Below are positions 20,594 to 35,200 of a stretch of 64,000 bases of DNA, one piece after another (the first letter of the stretch is position 1; the number at the start of each line of letters is the position of its first letter). The position numbers and the translations under genes are program-made. Source of the DNA: Lasiosphaeria ovina (Eukaryota; Ascomycota; Sordariomycetes; Sordariales; Lasiosphaeriaceae); assembly GCA_033439765.1 (NCBI GenBank), contig JAULSN010000010.1, positions 1-64,000 on the forward strand. Direction: 5' to 3'. A model generated the notes under the pieces. It made no database searches. It had not been told where the DNA came from and was given only the letters and a program-made list of their open reading frames with translations.

Positions 20594-20653
20594 TAAAGCC
20601 GAGTATAATATCACTGGCACTGCAGTAAATAGGTTCTCCGCTTGACCTTGATC
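20594..20653 (-). repeat. Shared 3'-UTR module, copy at CVNH-HET gene
   Basis: A 60-bp segment nearly identical to 24319-24378 (shared blocks ATATCACTG, CAGTAAATAGGTTCT and TTGACCTTGATC). On the minus strand it begins 6 bp after the stop of the CVNH-HET gene. It may be a transferred 3' UTR/terminator or the end of a duplicated segment. Confidence 0.8.
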
Positions 20654-20658
20654 ACAAT

Positions 20659-23600
20659 CTACACCAGAAAGAAGCTGCGCATCTCATAGGCGTTGGAGTC
20701 GAGATTTCTCTTGCCGCCTCCAAAGTTCGCATACTCGGCGAACCCCACGCGCTCAAAGACGTCGCCGTACTTTGGGTCCAGACCGTCAACCGCCTTGAGC
20801 ACCAAGCAGCTCGTACTCCGCGAGGCGTCGAACATTTCGGCTGCCTCCCTGATCCAGCGAGCGTACTTGATCTGCTGGGTCAAAACTGGAAAGACATACA
20901 GCACGTCCATGGGCCTGACCTGGTGGATGCCGGGGCTCTGGATGTCAAAGTCGGGTGCAAACACCAAGCCTGGACTGTCTTCGGCGTCGAGCTGTTGGGT
21001 CCCGACGAGGTCGCCGAGGACGAACTCCCTTTCAGTGCCATTCTTGACGGGCCGCAGCGTCCACGCGGTGGGCAAGATCTTGCCCTGCAGATGAAGTGAG
21101 CAGCCCTCGGCGACTGCCCCAAACGCGTTGTCTGTTGCGAGCGACACGTGCGTGTCCAAAACCCGGAACTCGGAGATCTGGTCGTGTGCCTCGAGATAGC
21201 GTACTGCATCTAGCACCGACGCCCAGGACCACGTAGGGGCCAGATATTGCTCGGGCCGGGGCTTGCGGGATTCCGAGTTCCGGCTACCTGTCACTTCCAG
21301 TCGCTGCTCGTTCGCCTTGTTTCTCAGCAACGTCTCCCCTACGAACCAGGCCACATCTCTAGGCAGTGTGTGGCGCCACAGCCCAGCTAGATAGGAGACG
21401 CCCGAGACCTTGGGGCCGCCGGAATTGGCCGCGAACTTGGCGTATAGGACTGCCGCCATCCCAGACACGGCAGTCAAGCGGTCCGTTGGGACGGTCAGGG
21501 CCAGAGCACTGTACATGGGGACGAGCTCATCCCAGGGGAGATGCTCGAGATGTGTCCGTCTGCGAAGGAGTCCGTGGCGGGCCGTGGTCGTCGACCGGAT
21601 TGCCGCAAACCCAGCACCGAGGCCAATTTGCTCCATGAGGTCTTTCGCAGCTCCGCCGCACTCGCATGCGGTCGTCTCGGCACACTCGAAAACCACCTCC
21701 TGCTTCCCGAAATGCAACACACGAGGGGCCAACCAGCGCTCCTGTAACACCCAACCGCGTGTCAAGAGAGGAAAGTCGCGTACTGTTGTGTCCGTTTTTT
21801 GGGCCTGCACAAAATGAGGTGGAGGCTGTGCCTGGTCTGCCGGTTGCATCAGCAGGCTGAAGCGGCGTTGGCTCCGCGGGCCAGCCGGCGCTGAAGACCG
21901 CACCGCCGATGGCCGGGTGGCATGCAGCTCAAACCCGGCGTTGGAGCTGGCCGAGCTGGTGGCGGCAATACAGATCTCGCATTGCGAGTAGTACTGGCCC
22001 ATCTTCGGAGACTCGCGCTGCCAGTCCTCGACGCTGTCCTGCAGGATGCAGAGCGAGTCGATCCAGATGCGCGAGATGCCAAGGCGCCTGCAAGCTGCAA
22101 TGGCGCTCACAAACACCGGCGGAAGGAGGTCGGCGGGTATCCCAGCCGAGAACCGGCCCTCGGTCTCGCGGTTCAGCGTGCAGACGTGCCTGCTGCCGCC
22201 CCAGCAGTGGCTCAGACACGCATAGCTCCCCCGCTCGCCCGGCGAAGCCGTAATCACTCTCGCGACATGACTTTGTCGGCCATCCTCTCCAGTGCCGGGC
22301 CCGATATCTAGATATCGGGACGGAAGCTCCGGTGCGTCATCCCCAACATCTCGACAACCGACGTGCTTGGTGGAGCATGTTTCGAACCACTCCCCAATGA
22401 CTGACCAGCGACGCTCGGGCTCGAGCCAGCACGAGTTGCTGTTGTTTCTGGCCAGCGTCGCCAAGCGCCTCGGCATTGCGCTGAGCTTCTCGTCGTCGTC
22501 ATCCTCGGTTCCAGCCGCCTCCACGTCGAGAAGGAGAGTGTAGCGCGTCTCCATCATCGTGGCTGCTTGGCTCGGCTTCGGCCGTAACAGGGCCTGCCAC
22601 TTGTGCTTGCCACCAAGTGTCGCCCGAACGACGAGCTGCACTTCGCGTTTAGACGCGTGGCTCCAGGACTCCCGTGTGCCCGGCGCGGTGGTTACCCACG
22701 CCTCGTGCGATGCCGCTCGGGGCGTGTAGGACTTGATGGTGTCATTGAAAAGCCTGCAAAGAACACACGTTGCCCGAACGGACTTCACACTGGGCAGGTC
22801 AAGTTTGGTGATATGCCCGGACCAGGGTGTGTAGAGGACGCCTGCGTAAAACAGTTCTCGGCAGCCAGGACAATCCGAGCCGGATCGATGCCTGTATGGC
22901 AGAGTTAGCCGATGGTGCCCAAAGCTGAAAGGTTGTTGGACCGAACCTACAGGACCAGCTGGCCGTCTCTGGATGTTACAATACCTCTCAGGTCGATGGA
23001 CCTCTCTTGCCAGGCCCCGCGTCCCTGGAAACTCGCACGGAGTATTCCATTTTCCAGTCTCGTCTCGCGTGCCGGCTCGGGAATATCCGGGCTCGAAAAC
23101 CAGGGACCGCCAAACATCTGGTCAGCGTGAGGCCCCAGCACTTCGTGTAGGGCGAGGAGGGACTCTCGAAATGTGCCTCCGGGCACCTGGAAGTCGGCCA
23201 CCAGATACCAGAACCTCTTCCGCCTGTAGCTGAGGAGGCGGATATTGGTGGCGTTGGGGATCCAGCTCCGTTCCTGGATCCCCCACGGATCGTCCCTGAG
23301 CACTTCAAGGTCGAGTTCTTCGGGCGTGATGTCCTGCCTGAGCGGCTTCGGGACGCCATCTGTTACGTGCAGGATTGTCTCAAGCCCGATGGCGGCCCGG
23401 CCCGGCACACCACCAGGGCCACCGACATGATTCCACACTGCGTACATCATCGTCCCGACCAGCTCCACTGCTGCTGCCGACGACGAGAACCCGCGGCCGT
23501 GTCTGTCGAAGGCGCCGTTATTGTGGCCGAGGCACTTGTCTAGGTTGACGTAGACATCCCTGTAGCTCCCGTCTGCTTGGAGGCATTGGCCTGCCAACAT

Positions 23601-23972
23601 GAACTTGCCCACGAGTCTGAGATTCCGACACCACGGGCTGAGCCTCTGCGGGTCGGAGCGATGCAGACGCACCCTCGGTGGACCCGAAGTGATGGGCGCC
23701 TTGGGGAATTCAAGCTCGACGACGACCTGGTCGTCCCACCACACGCCACCGCTGGTCGAGAGCTGGGCATGCAGGACATTGCCAGCCAGATCGACATCCC
23801 GCGCGCTTCTGGAGAAATGGAAGCCGCCCGTATCGAAAGTCCCCTCGCTGTTGCCAACCGAGTAGTCGAGGTCCACTGGAAGGAGACAGGTTTCGCCATC
23901 CCAGTTGGCATATTCAATCTGGAGACGACTTTTGCTCTCCAGGGACAGTGACAGCAGACGTGGCGACGGCAT
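20659..23972 (-). CDS. Three CVNH lectin domains fused to a HET domain
   Basis: Proposed CDS is complement(join(20659..22891,22951..23972)), 1084 aa. The 59-nt intron (22892-22950) has donor GTAGGT, branch GGCTAAC and acceptor CATACAG. It removes the TAG that would end the CVNH part and restores the HET frame. Residues 1-341 hold three cyanovirin-N-type domains (about 1-90, 115-205 and 240-341), with signatures such as CRNLRL, DGSYRDVYVNLDKCLGHNNG and WQERSIDL...SRDGQLV. Next come CPGCRELF and CVLCRLF, the usual Cys-rich start of HET proteins, and a HET domain from about residue 564 (YACLSHCWGG, IWIDSLCILQD). HET domains act in heterokaryon incompatibility and cell death; CVNH domains can bind high-mannose glycans. 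The upstream HET frame has no ATG of its own, which supports the fusion. Two separate genes remain possible. Confidence 0.7.
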
Positions 23973-24318
23973 CTTGGGTTGCGTGCCTGTACTGATTGGG
24001 TGTTGTTATTGGGTGTTTTCCTTGCATAATGCCGCGCTGTTGCCAGGCAAAGAGGCGCCTGCGGGGTTGATCGGCCTCGGCCACACCTTTTATTCGCCAT
24101 TCCGTCCGCGGACTATTTCAGGGTGGGTCGTCAAGGGTTTATCTAGGTAGTTTCTCGCATATAGGGATATTCCTGCCCCAGTACGACCGCCTGACTTCTC
24201 AATCCACCACTGTGGATGATGTTCCGTAACAGAGAAGTGGTGTTGAAGATATACAAAATAGCATAGTTGGAGAAAGTCGCCTTTGCCTCTTCCGCCAATT
24301 CGCGAACTGTGGGAAAGC
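23973..24318. other. 5' flank of the CVNH-HET gene
   Basis: Short intergenic stretch with the presumed promoter of the minus-strand gene. No other element recognised. Confidence 0.5.
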
Positions 24319-24378
24319 AAAGCCGACCGCATAATTATATCACTGCAGTAAATAGGTTCTTCGCATTGACCTTGATCG
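24319..24378 (-). repeat. Shared 3'-UTR module, copy at OTU-like relic
   Basis: Partner of 20594-20653. On the minus strand it begins 9 bp after the stop of the OTU-like relic. Confidence 0.8.
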
Positions 24379-24386
24379 GGCCACAA

Positions 24387-26226
24387 CTACAGCGCAATCC
24401 CAAGACCAAAGTCGGTAAAATCTTTCCCGTACAGAAGATACGGGTCGTCAAGCAGCCCGTGGTCCATGTCTACCGTCCTTCTCGGCCTGCGCTCGTTGTT
24501 GAGCCACGGCGGTGTCCGCCCAAAGCGCAATTGCCAGTCCTCTGGCTCCGGCGCATTCTCCATGTCGGCCTCTCGGTACGTGTCCCACGAGGCCCGCGTC
24601 GCCGCGTCGGGCATCTCAAAGCCCTACCCCTGATGTCGAGCGACGCCTGGAAATTGCTGGCCTTGTCGGATCCCGGCCACAGCACAAATTCCCCCGTTGA
24701 TTCGACGGGGATGAAGTTTGCATGCGGCAGCGCGCCGACGACCCCCCTCCGGCACCTCGCGCTGCGCTACGGGGTAGTTGACCGGGATTTGGCCATTCTG
24801 ATAGTTGTCAACCATGGCCCGCCGCACCCAGTTGTACCGCGCCAGCCGGTGCGGGGGGATGCCGTCGGCTCCGACAGGATGCCTCGGCGGTGTCTGGTCT
24901 AGGGGGCTATGCTACTAGGGATTTGGCATGTCTCGTCCCGGGACGGGAAACGGCTACACAAACGGACCCCTTCCGGGAACCCGCGGCTGTGTGTAGCCCT
25001 GGCCGGCGTGGAGTGGGCTTCGGTCCGAGTCCACGGGGTCGAAGTTCCTCCAGTCTGGTGGCGAGCAAGATCTGGTTTCCTCGCCAATCGTCTTGGTCGA
25101 CCGTGTCGATGTGGCCATAGACGGAGTATTTGTATTCAACTTGATCTTGGTAGCGATCAAGTGGGATAAATCGCGGGTCGTCTTCTGCCCGGGCGTCCAT
25201 GAGGCGTTGCCGTCGGGCAGCGGTCGGTGATTGCTCACGATGCGGACCTGCGCCCGGGAGTTGCGGCCCGCCATCCGCTTCGCCGTCTGTGTTTGGTTCA
25301 AACACGATGATTTGGGCGCAGAAGTAGTCGGCCACCACCCATAGGATCTCTTCGCTGCAGAATGCGGGCTTCCCTTGGGCCCGGCCCGCGTGGAGCGCGC
25401 GCACCAGGCTTAGTTGGTCAAAGTCGGGGTCGTTGGTCGTCGAGAGGCCGTTCAGCCTGTGGTAGTCACGCCACCGCATGGCGTCCCGGTCGTAGAGGCT
25501 CTGCATGAACCACGCCCATATACGGCCCTTGACCTCCCAGTGATTCCATATGGTTCTGCCGCCGCTCTGCCTCCTCACTTCAGTCTGCTGCCTCTCTCCG
25601 CCCCGCCAGTAGGAAAGACTGTGCCAGAGCGAGTCTGGGCCTTGCGGAACGGGAATGGCTCGGAAGGGGTCTGCTTCCATTCCTGTCCCGGGCGGTGAAG
25701 CCCTGGTATCTGTGAAAGGTGTGCCACACCGTCTGGTAGCGCGTGTTCATGTGAGCTGCTTCGTTGTGGCTGGCAATCTTGGCCTCTGACTGCAGATACT
25801 GTCGGCTATCACCGTGGCCGGTTGTGCCCACGCGAGGTCCCTCTAGATCTTCAAAGCGGTTAGGATTCTCGCGGCGATCCATTTCCGTCATCCGGAGCCG
25901 CGGGAGGCCGACATGCCACCGTGGGCTGCGGAACCCCAGAGTCCTCAGCGCGTCTAGCATGTATGCTCTAGCTTTTTTTGCGTCGGCTGTTTGGAGTCGC
26001 GAGTGGAAGTTCCACAGCGCGTTGGTCTGTCGCACAAACTGGCTTTGGAAGGCATCGGGCTGTTGCCATAGCCGAGGATAGTCCACGCCCGCCTCGCATT
26101 GAAGTATGTTGGCTTGGTGCCATAGCCGAGGATTATCTCCGTGATCTTCTCAGCTGACCTTCCGTTCCTTCGCGGTGGCCCTCGGTTGTTTGGGATACCC
26201 GCAGCGGCGCCCCCTGGAGCAGCCAT
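24387..26226 (-). pseudogene. OTU-like cysteine-protease-related gene, frame-broken
   Basis: Protein-like sequence runs over about 1.8 kb but changes frame several times with no room for introns (near 26100, near 25690, at a G-run near 24750, and near 24620). The start is taken at the ATG at 26226. The central part (24907-25680) resembles the OTU fold: PDSLWHSLSYWRG where DGxCLW is usual, then FCSEEILWVVADYFCAQIIV and YSVYGHIDT...NQILLATR. The catalytic Cys position appears to be Ser or Trp. Before it lies a short duplicated motif (NPRLWHQ / YPRLWQQ). After it are VVGALPHANFIPVESTGEF and a C-terminal piece ending FGLGIAL. OTU proteins normally remove ubiquitin, but this one is probably inactive. 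The domain call is from motif resemblance only. Confidence 0.45.
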
Positions 26227-26493
26227 GGTGTTCTGATTGCACAAAGTCAACGGGAACTAGAGATTGTCACGAAAGTGGGAGAAGGCGGCCGGGGTGCAAT
26301 GGCAAAGGCACGACGCGCATGTAGATCTTAAATGGGCGCATGTCTTTGTTTGAGCTAAAGAGTTGCCTGCCATCTCACCAACCAAAGACACGGAATGCCC
26401 CCGTCTACATTCAGCAAAGTCATTGTTCCGCATCCGGCCAGGCTTCAACTTCTCAACCATCCCCACTATAGGACAATGAACTGCAGTGGGTTT

Positions 26494-29207
<2,714 letters not shown>

Positions 29208-32200
29208 ATGGCCCCGCGCACCCGATCTTCTGATCTCGTCGAGTACATCTGGCCTTGCGGCTATCACGACAATGTCACGGTGCAGGACGCCCCCGGGATC
29301 CCCTTCATCCCGGGCAAGTTTCCATTGCCGCTGGCCAAGCCCCCCCAGGAGTTCACCGAATACGAGTTCCGCGGCGTGCCGGGGCGTCGCAAGTGCTGCC
29401 GATGCTCGGCCACGTACAACATGTTCAAGTGCCCCGACGTGTGCGAGGAGTGCGACCACCCCTTCGACGGCTGTGCCGAGTGCATGCTTGTCGACCAGTC
29501 GGGCGTGCGCGAAATCATGACGGCCCAGTACAGGGTCACGGGCGAGTTCGACCAGACGCCAGAGTACTGGAGGTGTAGCTCGTGCGAGAACATCAACGGC
29601 TTCGAGGGCCCCGTGGCTGAGAACACCTTCCTCAAGATGCGAGACGCAAAGTGCCTCGAGGACACGCGCTGCAAAGAGTGCTCGGCCCCTTTCAGCGAGG
29701 ACGACTGGGTCATCAGCCCCTTCTTCATCTACCTCGGGTCGTGGAACGGCAAGGTCGTTGCTAACAGCGGCCCGTGGCAATGGGCGATGAAGTGGCACCG
29801 CGAATGCGCCGGCGGCTACGACAACCACACCAGGTCTGACTGCTATGCCGACAGGCGGAACGGCCGGCGGAGGCGCGAAAACCCATGCATCAACAAGTCG
29901 TTTGGTCACAGCGCCAAACATGCCGTTCCAGACCAGGCCTCTATACAGCCGTCCCTTCCGGCCAAGGTATTGCTCGGACTTTCAGGAGCGCGCGAACAAA
30001 CGAGCGGATTCGACTCTGAATACCAGCAAGACACGCTCGCCATTGAGTCTGATGAGCTGCAGATGAATCCCCCGGTGGATATATCCGATGGCGAGCAAGA
30101 TGACCAACTCTCTGACAGTTCAGAGCACGATCTGGATCCCCCGTTCGGTGACCAAGAATCAGAAGCTGCGTCTCCGGTGCTCGAGCAGGTGGACAGAGAT
30201 GGAGGCTATGGCCCCGACGAGTCCGAAGACCGCTCACAAGATGACTCGCCACCAGACGAGCCAGACGGTGAACCGCCAGACGATCAAAATGGGTCCCAAG
30301 ACTCGTCACCTGACGGCCAGGATGAGGGAGATGTCTCTGATGACCCCGTCGACGGGGCCGGAGAAGACCGACCCGGCGATGACGGGGAGGGTAAGCTTCC
30401 CGAAAAGCCAGATAACGGCGACGGCGACGATGGGGACGAAGAGGGAATAGAAAACACCGGGGAGGAAGAAGAGGAGGAGGAAGAGGACGACGGTCATGAG
30501 GAACCATACGTCATAAAGAAGAATTACTACGGGATTCTCGACTCTCCAGACGCATGGAAGTACAATCCGGGTGGCATGATGCACAATCTCCTTTGGGACG
30601 ACGACGACGAGGATGCCGAGGAACGTGCACGTGATTCTGATGACATGTCCTCTGAAACAACTGAACCAGAGGAAGGCGAAGCCAATCGCGACTTGAATTC
30701 TACCTCGGAAGGCGACGAGCCAGCTGCCGAAGGCGACAATGCTGAACAAGAGCCAGAGGCCGAGCAAGATGTCGAGCAGTCGACCGAGGGCGAAACCGAG
30801 GAAACTGCCGAGGAGCTCGTGGTAGGGGACGGTGCAACCGAAGACCGCGAGATTGACTCTGAAGCTGTTGACGAAGAGGCGGCCACAGAAGAGCTGCTCG
30901 GATCTGAGGACAGTGCTGAGCCCGAAGGCGACTCTGAAGGGTCGTCCGAGACACCCCTGGACGAGAACGGTGAAACGGAAGACAGGGAGATTGACCCCGA
31001 AGCCGATAGTGAGGAACAGTCTGCCGAAGATCAGGCCGAGGGCGAACCGGAACAGCCATCCGAAGACCAAACCGAGGGTGATTCCGAAGAGACGCCTGGC
31101 GAACCCTCAGCCGAGGAGCTGGGTGATCGCGAACTAGATCCAGAAGTGACCGAACCCCAAGAAGGCGCTTTGGAGGAGGAGATTAGCGACGACGCACTTC
31201 CTGAGCCCACGGAAGAGCCCGTCGAGGAGCCTATCGAGGAGCCTGTCGAGGAGCCTGTCGAGGAGCCTGTCGAGGAGCCTGTCGAGGAGCCTGTCGAGGA
31301 GCCTGTCGAGGAGCCTGTCGAGGAGCCTGTCGAGGAGCCTGTCGAGGAGCCTGTCGAGGAGCCTGTCGAGGAGCCTGTCGAGGAGCCTGTCGAGGAGCCT
31401 GTCGAGGAGCCTGTCGAGGAGCCTGTCGAGGAGCCTGTCGAGGAGCCCGTCGACGGGGAAATGGAAGGCGATTCTGAGGACCGGGGCCTCGAGGGTGAGG
31501 AAACGCTAGCTGATAGCGAGAACATCGAGGAGGGCACTGAAGGGGCTACCGAGGAGCCCACCGAGGAGCCCACCGAGGAACCCGTCGAGGAACCCGTCGA
31601 GGAACCCGTCGAGGAACCCGTCGAGGAACCCGTCGAGGAGCCCGTCGAGGAACCCGTCGAAGAACCCGTCGAGGAGCCCGTCGAGGAGCCCGTCGAGGAA
31701 CCTGTCGAGGGAGAAATACAAGGCGATTCTGAAGACCGGGGCCTCGAGGGTGACGAGACACCAGCTGACGGCGAGAATATCGATGACGTCCAGGATATTG
31801 TTCAAGAAGATATGCAGGATGGTGTCCAGGATGACATGCAGGACGGCGCCCAAGACGAAATGCAGGATGGCGCCCAAGACGAAATGCAGGACGGTGTCCA
31901 GGACGAAATCCAAGATGGAGATGCCCAGTTAGAGGACTCAACTGAAGGAGACCGGGGCATCGACAGTGAAGAGGTCCCGGTCGATGGCGAGACCCAAGAC
32001 GAGCCGCAGGACGGCTACGTCGAAGGCACAGAAGGTGAGTCCCAGGAGGAAGTGCCTGATGCTACTAACGACACAGATGAAAACTACCAGCAGGACGGGA
32101 GCGGCGAGGATGCCCAGACCGACGAGAACTACCAAGAGAACCCCGACGACGGTAGCAATGGCGACCAGGACCAAACCCAGGACAACTACACGGAGGGTGA

Positions 32201-35200
32201 TCAAGATAACCAAGACCAGCAGGAAAACAACGAGGACGAAAACCGGGACCTTGACCAAGACGAAAGCAGCACCAACGAGGAAAGCCAAGAGGACACAGGC
32301 GACAGCACTGGCGAAAGCACAGATGATACCAGCGAGGAGTCAAGCGAAGCTACGGATGATACAACCCCAGAGGGTACAGACGAGGGCTCCAGCGAGCCTG
32401 CCGAAGAAGCTAGTGAAGGTTCCGACGAAGCCAACGAAGAGCGCGGAGAAGAGAACACCGAGGAAAACGGCGAAAACAACGAGGAGAGCAATGAAGAGAA
32501 CAACGATGGTGGCGATGGCAACGAAGAAAGCAACGACAGTGGCGAAAGCAACGAGGGGAGCGACGAGAATGGCGAAAGCAACGAGGAAAGCGGTGAAGGC
32601 AACGAAGAAAGCAGCGAAGGCAACGAAAATGGCGACAACAACGAGGAAAACGGTGAAGCCAACGAAGAGAACAACGACAGCGGCGAAAGTAACGAGGAAA
32701 GCGGTGAAGGTAATGGAGAGGGTGACGATAGCGGTGAAAGCAACGAGGAGGGTAGTGAAGGCAATGATGAGAGTAGAGAAGAGAATAATGATGAGAATAG
32801 CGGCGATGGAGACGGCGAGGCCAGTGAAGGATTAGGTGAAAATAACGAAGATGGCGGCGGTGGTGAAGGTGACGAAGGCGGCGGTGGCGAGGGCGATGAA
32901 GGTGGCGGTGGTGAAGGTGATGAAGGCGGCGGTGGTGAAGGTGATGAAGGCGGCGGCGGTGAAGGAGATGAAGGCGGCAGCGGTGAAGGAGATGAAGGCG
33001 GGGGTGGTGAAGGTGATGAAGGTGGCGGCGGTGAAGGAGATGAAAGCGGCGGCGGTGAGGGTGACGAAGGCGGCGGCGGCGAGGGTGATGAAGGCGGCGG
33101 CGGTGAGGGTGACGAAGGCGGCGGCGGTGAGGGTGACGAAGGCGGCGGAGGTGAGGGTGACGAAGGCGGCGGTGGTGAAGGTGACGAAGGCGGCGGTGGT
33201 GAAGGTGATGAAGGTGGCGGCGGTGAAGGAGATGAAGGCGGCGGCGGTGAGGGTGATGAAGGTGGCGGCGGTGAAGGAGATGAAGGTGGCGGTGGTGAAG
33301 GTGATGAAGGCGGCGGCGGTGAAGGTGATGAAGGTGGCGGTGGTGAAGGAGATGAAGGCGGCGGCGGTGAGGGTGATGAAGGCGGCGGCGGTGAAGGAGA
33401 TGAAGGCGGGGGTGGTGAAGGTGATGAAGGTGGCGGTGGTGAAGGTGACGAAGGCGGCGGTGGTGAAGGTGATGAAGGCGGCGGCGGTGAAGGAGACGAA
33501 GGCGGCGGCGGTGAGGGTGACGAAGGCGGCGGTGGCGAGGGCGATGAAGGTGGCGGTGGTGAAGGTGATGAAGGCGGCGGCGGTGAAGGAGATGAAGGCG
33601 GCGGCGGTGAAGGAGATGAAGGCGGCGGCGGTGAAGGAGATGAAGGCGGCAGCGGTGAAGGAGATGAAGGCGGGGGTGGTGAAGGTGATGAAGGTGGCGG
33701 CGGTGAAGGAGATGAAGGCGGCGGCGGTGAGGGTGATGAAGGCGGCGGCGGTGAGGGTGACGAAGGCGGCGGTGAGGGTGAGCAAGGGGAGGGGGATGGG
33801 GGTAGTGGAGAGCAAGGGGACAGCGACAACGCAGACCGCGACCAAGGAGAAGGTGATAACGGTGGCGACAAAGCTCACGGAAAGGGTTTACTAGCGTCCT
33901 GGGCCGACAAGTTCCGGAACCTCTTCCACCATGGCAAAAAGACGGGCGCGGAGAAGAAGAAGAAGAAGCATCGCGGCTTTGGTGAATGGCTTGGAAGCTT
34001 CTTCGGCAAGAAGCGGGACAAGAACAAGTCTCGAAAGAGGAAAAGAGACTGGTGGAAGGGTCTCTTTTCTCGGCGCAAGGGTGGCAAAGACAAGAAGAAG
34101 CACGACTGGCTTTCCTGGTTTCACCGAAGTAAGGGCAAGAAGAAGCGGGACTGGCTTGCCTGGTTTCACCGGAGAAGGGAGAAGAAGAACAAGGAGAGGG
34201 GCATGCATAGGAAGCGAATTGCGGACGCCATCTCCAACCTCTTCAAACGCAAGAAGCACGACAACAAACCAGGATTCTGGGCCACACTCTTTGGCCGCAA
34301 GAAGCACGGCTCGAATGGCAACAAGAAGCCGGGATTCTGGGCCTCGCTCTTTGGCCGCAAGCACAACTCGAATGGCAACAAGAAGCCGGGATTCTGGGCC
34401 TCACTCTTCGCCCGCAAGAAGCGCGACGCCAATGGCAACAAGAAACCGGGATTCTGGGACTCGCTCCTTGGTCGCTTCGGCCGCGGGTCAAGAAATAAGA
34501 GCAATTCGTCATCCAAAGGTGGAGGATTCTGGTCGCGGCTCCTCGGTAGGCGCGGCAAGGACGGCTCAAACTCCAGCAACGGTGGCAAGGGTGGAGGATT
34601 CTGGTCTCGTCTCTTTGGCCCACGAGGCGGCAAACACAACTCGTCCAGCGACTCGGGCACGCATCAGAGGGGAGGAGGATGGCTGTCTCGTCTGTTTAGT
34701 TTTGGCCGCCATCGAGGCAAAAATGGCTCAGCAGACGGGTCATCGGATAGTTCTGGCGGCCGCCAGAAGGGAGGAGGATGGCTATCTCGACTGTTTGGTA
34801 TCGGACGTGGTCGCGGCGGGAGCAGCAGCAGCTCAGCGGAAGGGTCGTCAAATAGCTCTGGCGGCCGCCAGAAGGGAGGAGGATGGCTATCCCGACTGTT
34901 TGGTATCGGACGCGGTCGCGGCGGGAGCAGCAGCAGCTCAGCGGACGGGTCGTCAAATAGCTCTGGCGGCCGCCAAAAGGGAGGAGGAGGATGGCTATCT
35001 CGCCTATTTAGTTTTGGTGGTGGCCGACATCGAAACAGCAACGGCTCAACGGAAGGGTCGTCGGATAGTTCTGGAGGCCGCCAGAAGGGAGGAGGACTGT
35101 TGTCTCGCCTATTCGGCTTTGGTCGTGGCCGCCATCGAAGCGGCAGCAATTCAGCAGATGGTTCGTCCAGCGATTCCACACATCCAAGAAGAAGAGGATT

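Noticed and set aside
22892..22950. Reading the CVNH and HET parts as two independent neighbouring genes
   Set aside because: The HET frame has no usable ATG upstream of its conserved Cys-rich start, and the only well-formed intron joins it to the CVNH frame. Transcript data could still reverse this.
32201..33878. Very long open frames antisense and in alternative sense frames across the GGGGEGDE array
   Set aside because: They follow automatically from a stop-free 24-bp repeat whose length is a multiple of three; the products are pure low-complexity repeats with no independent start context.
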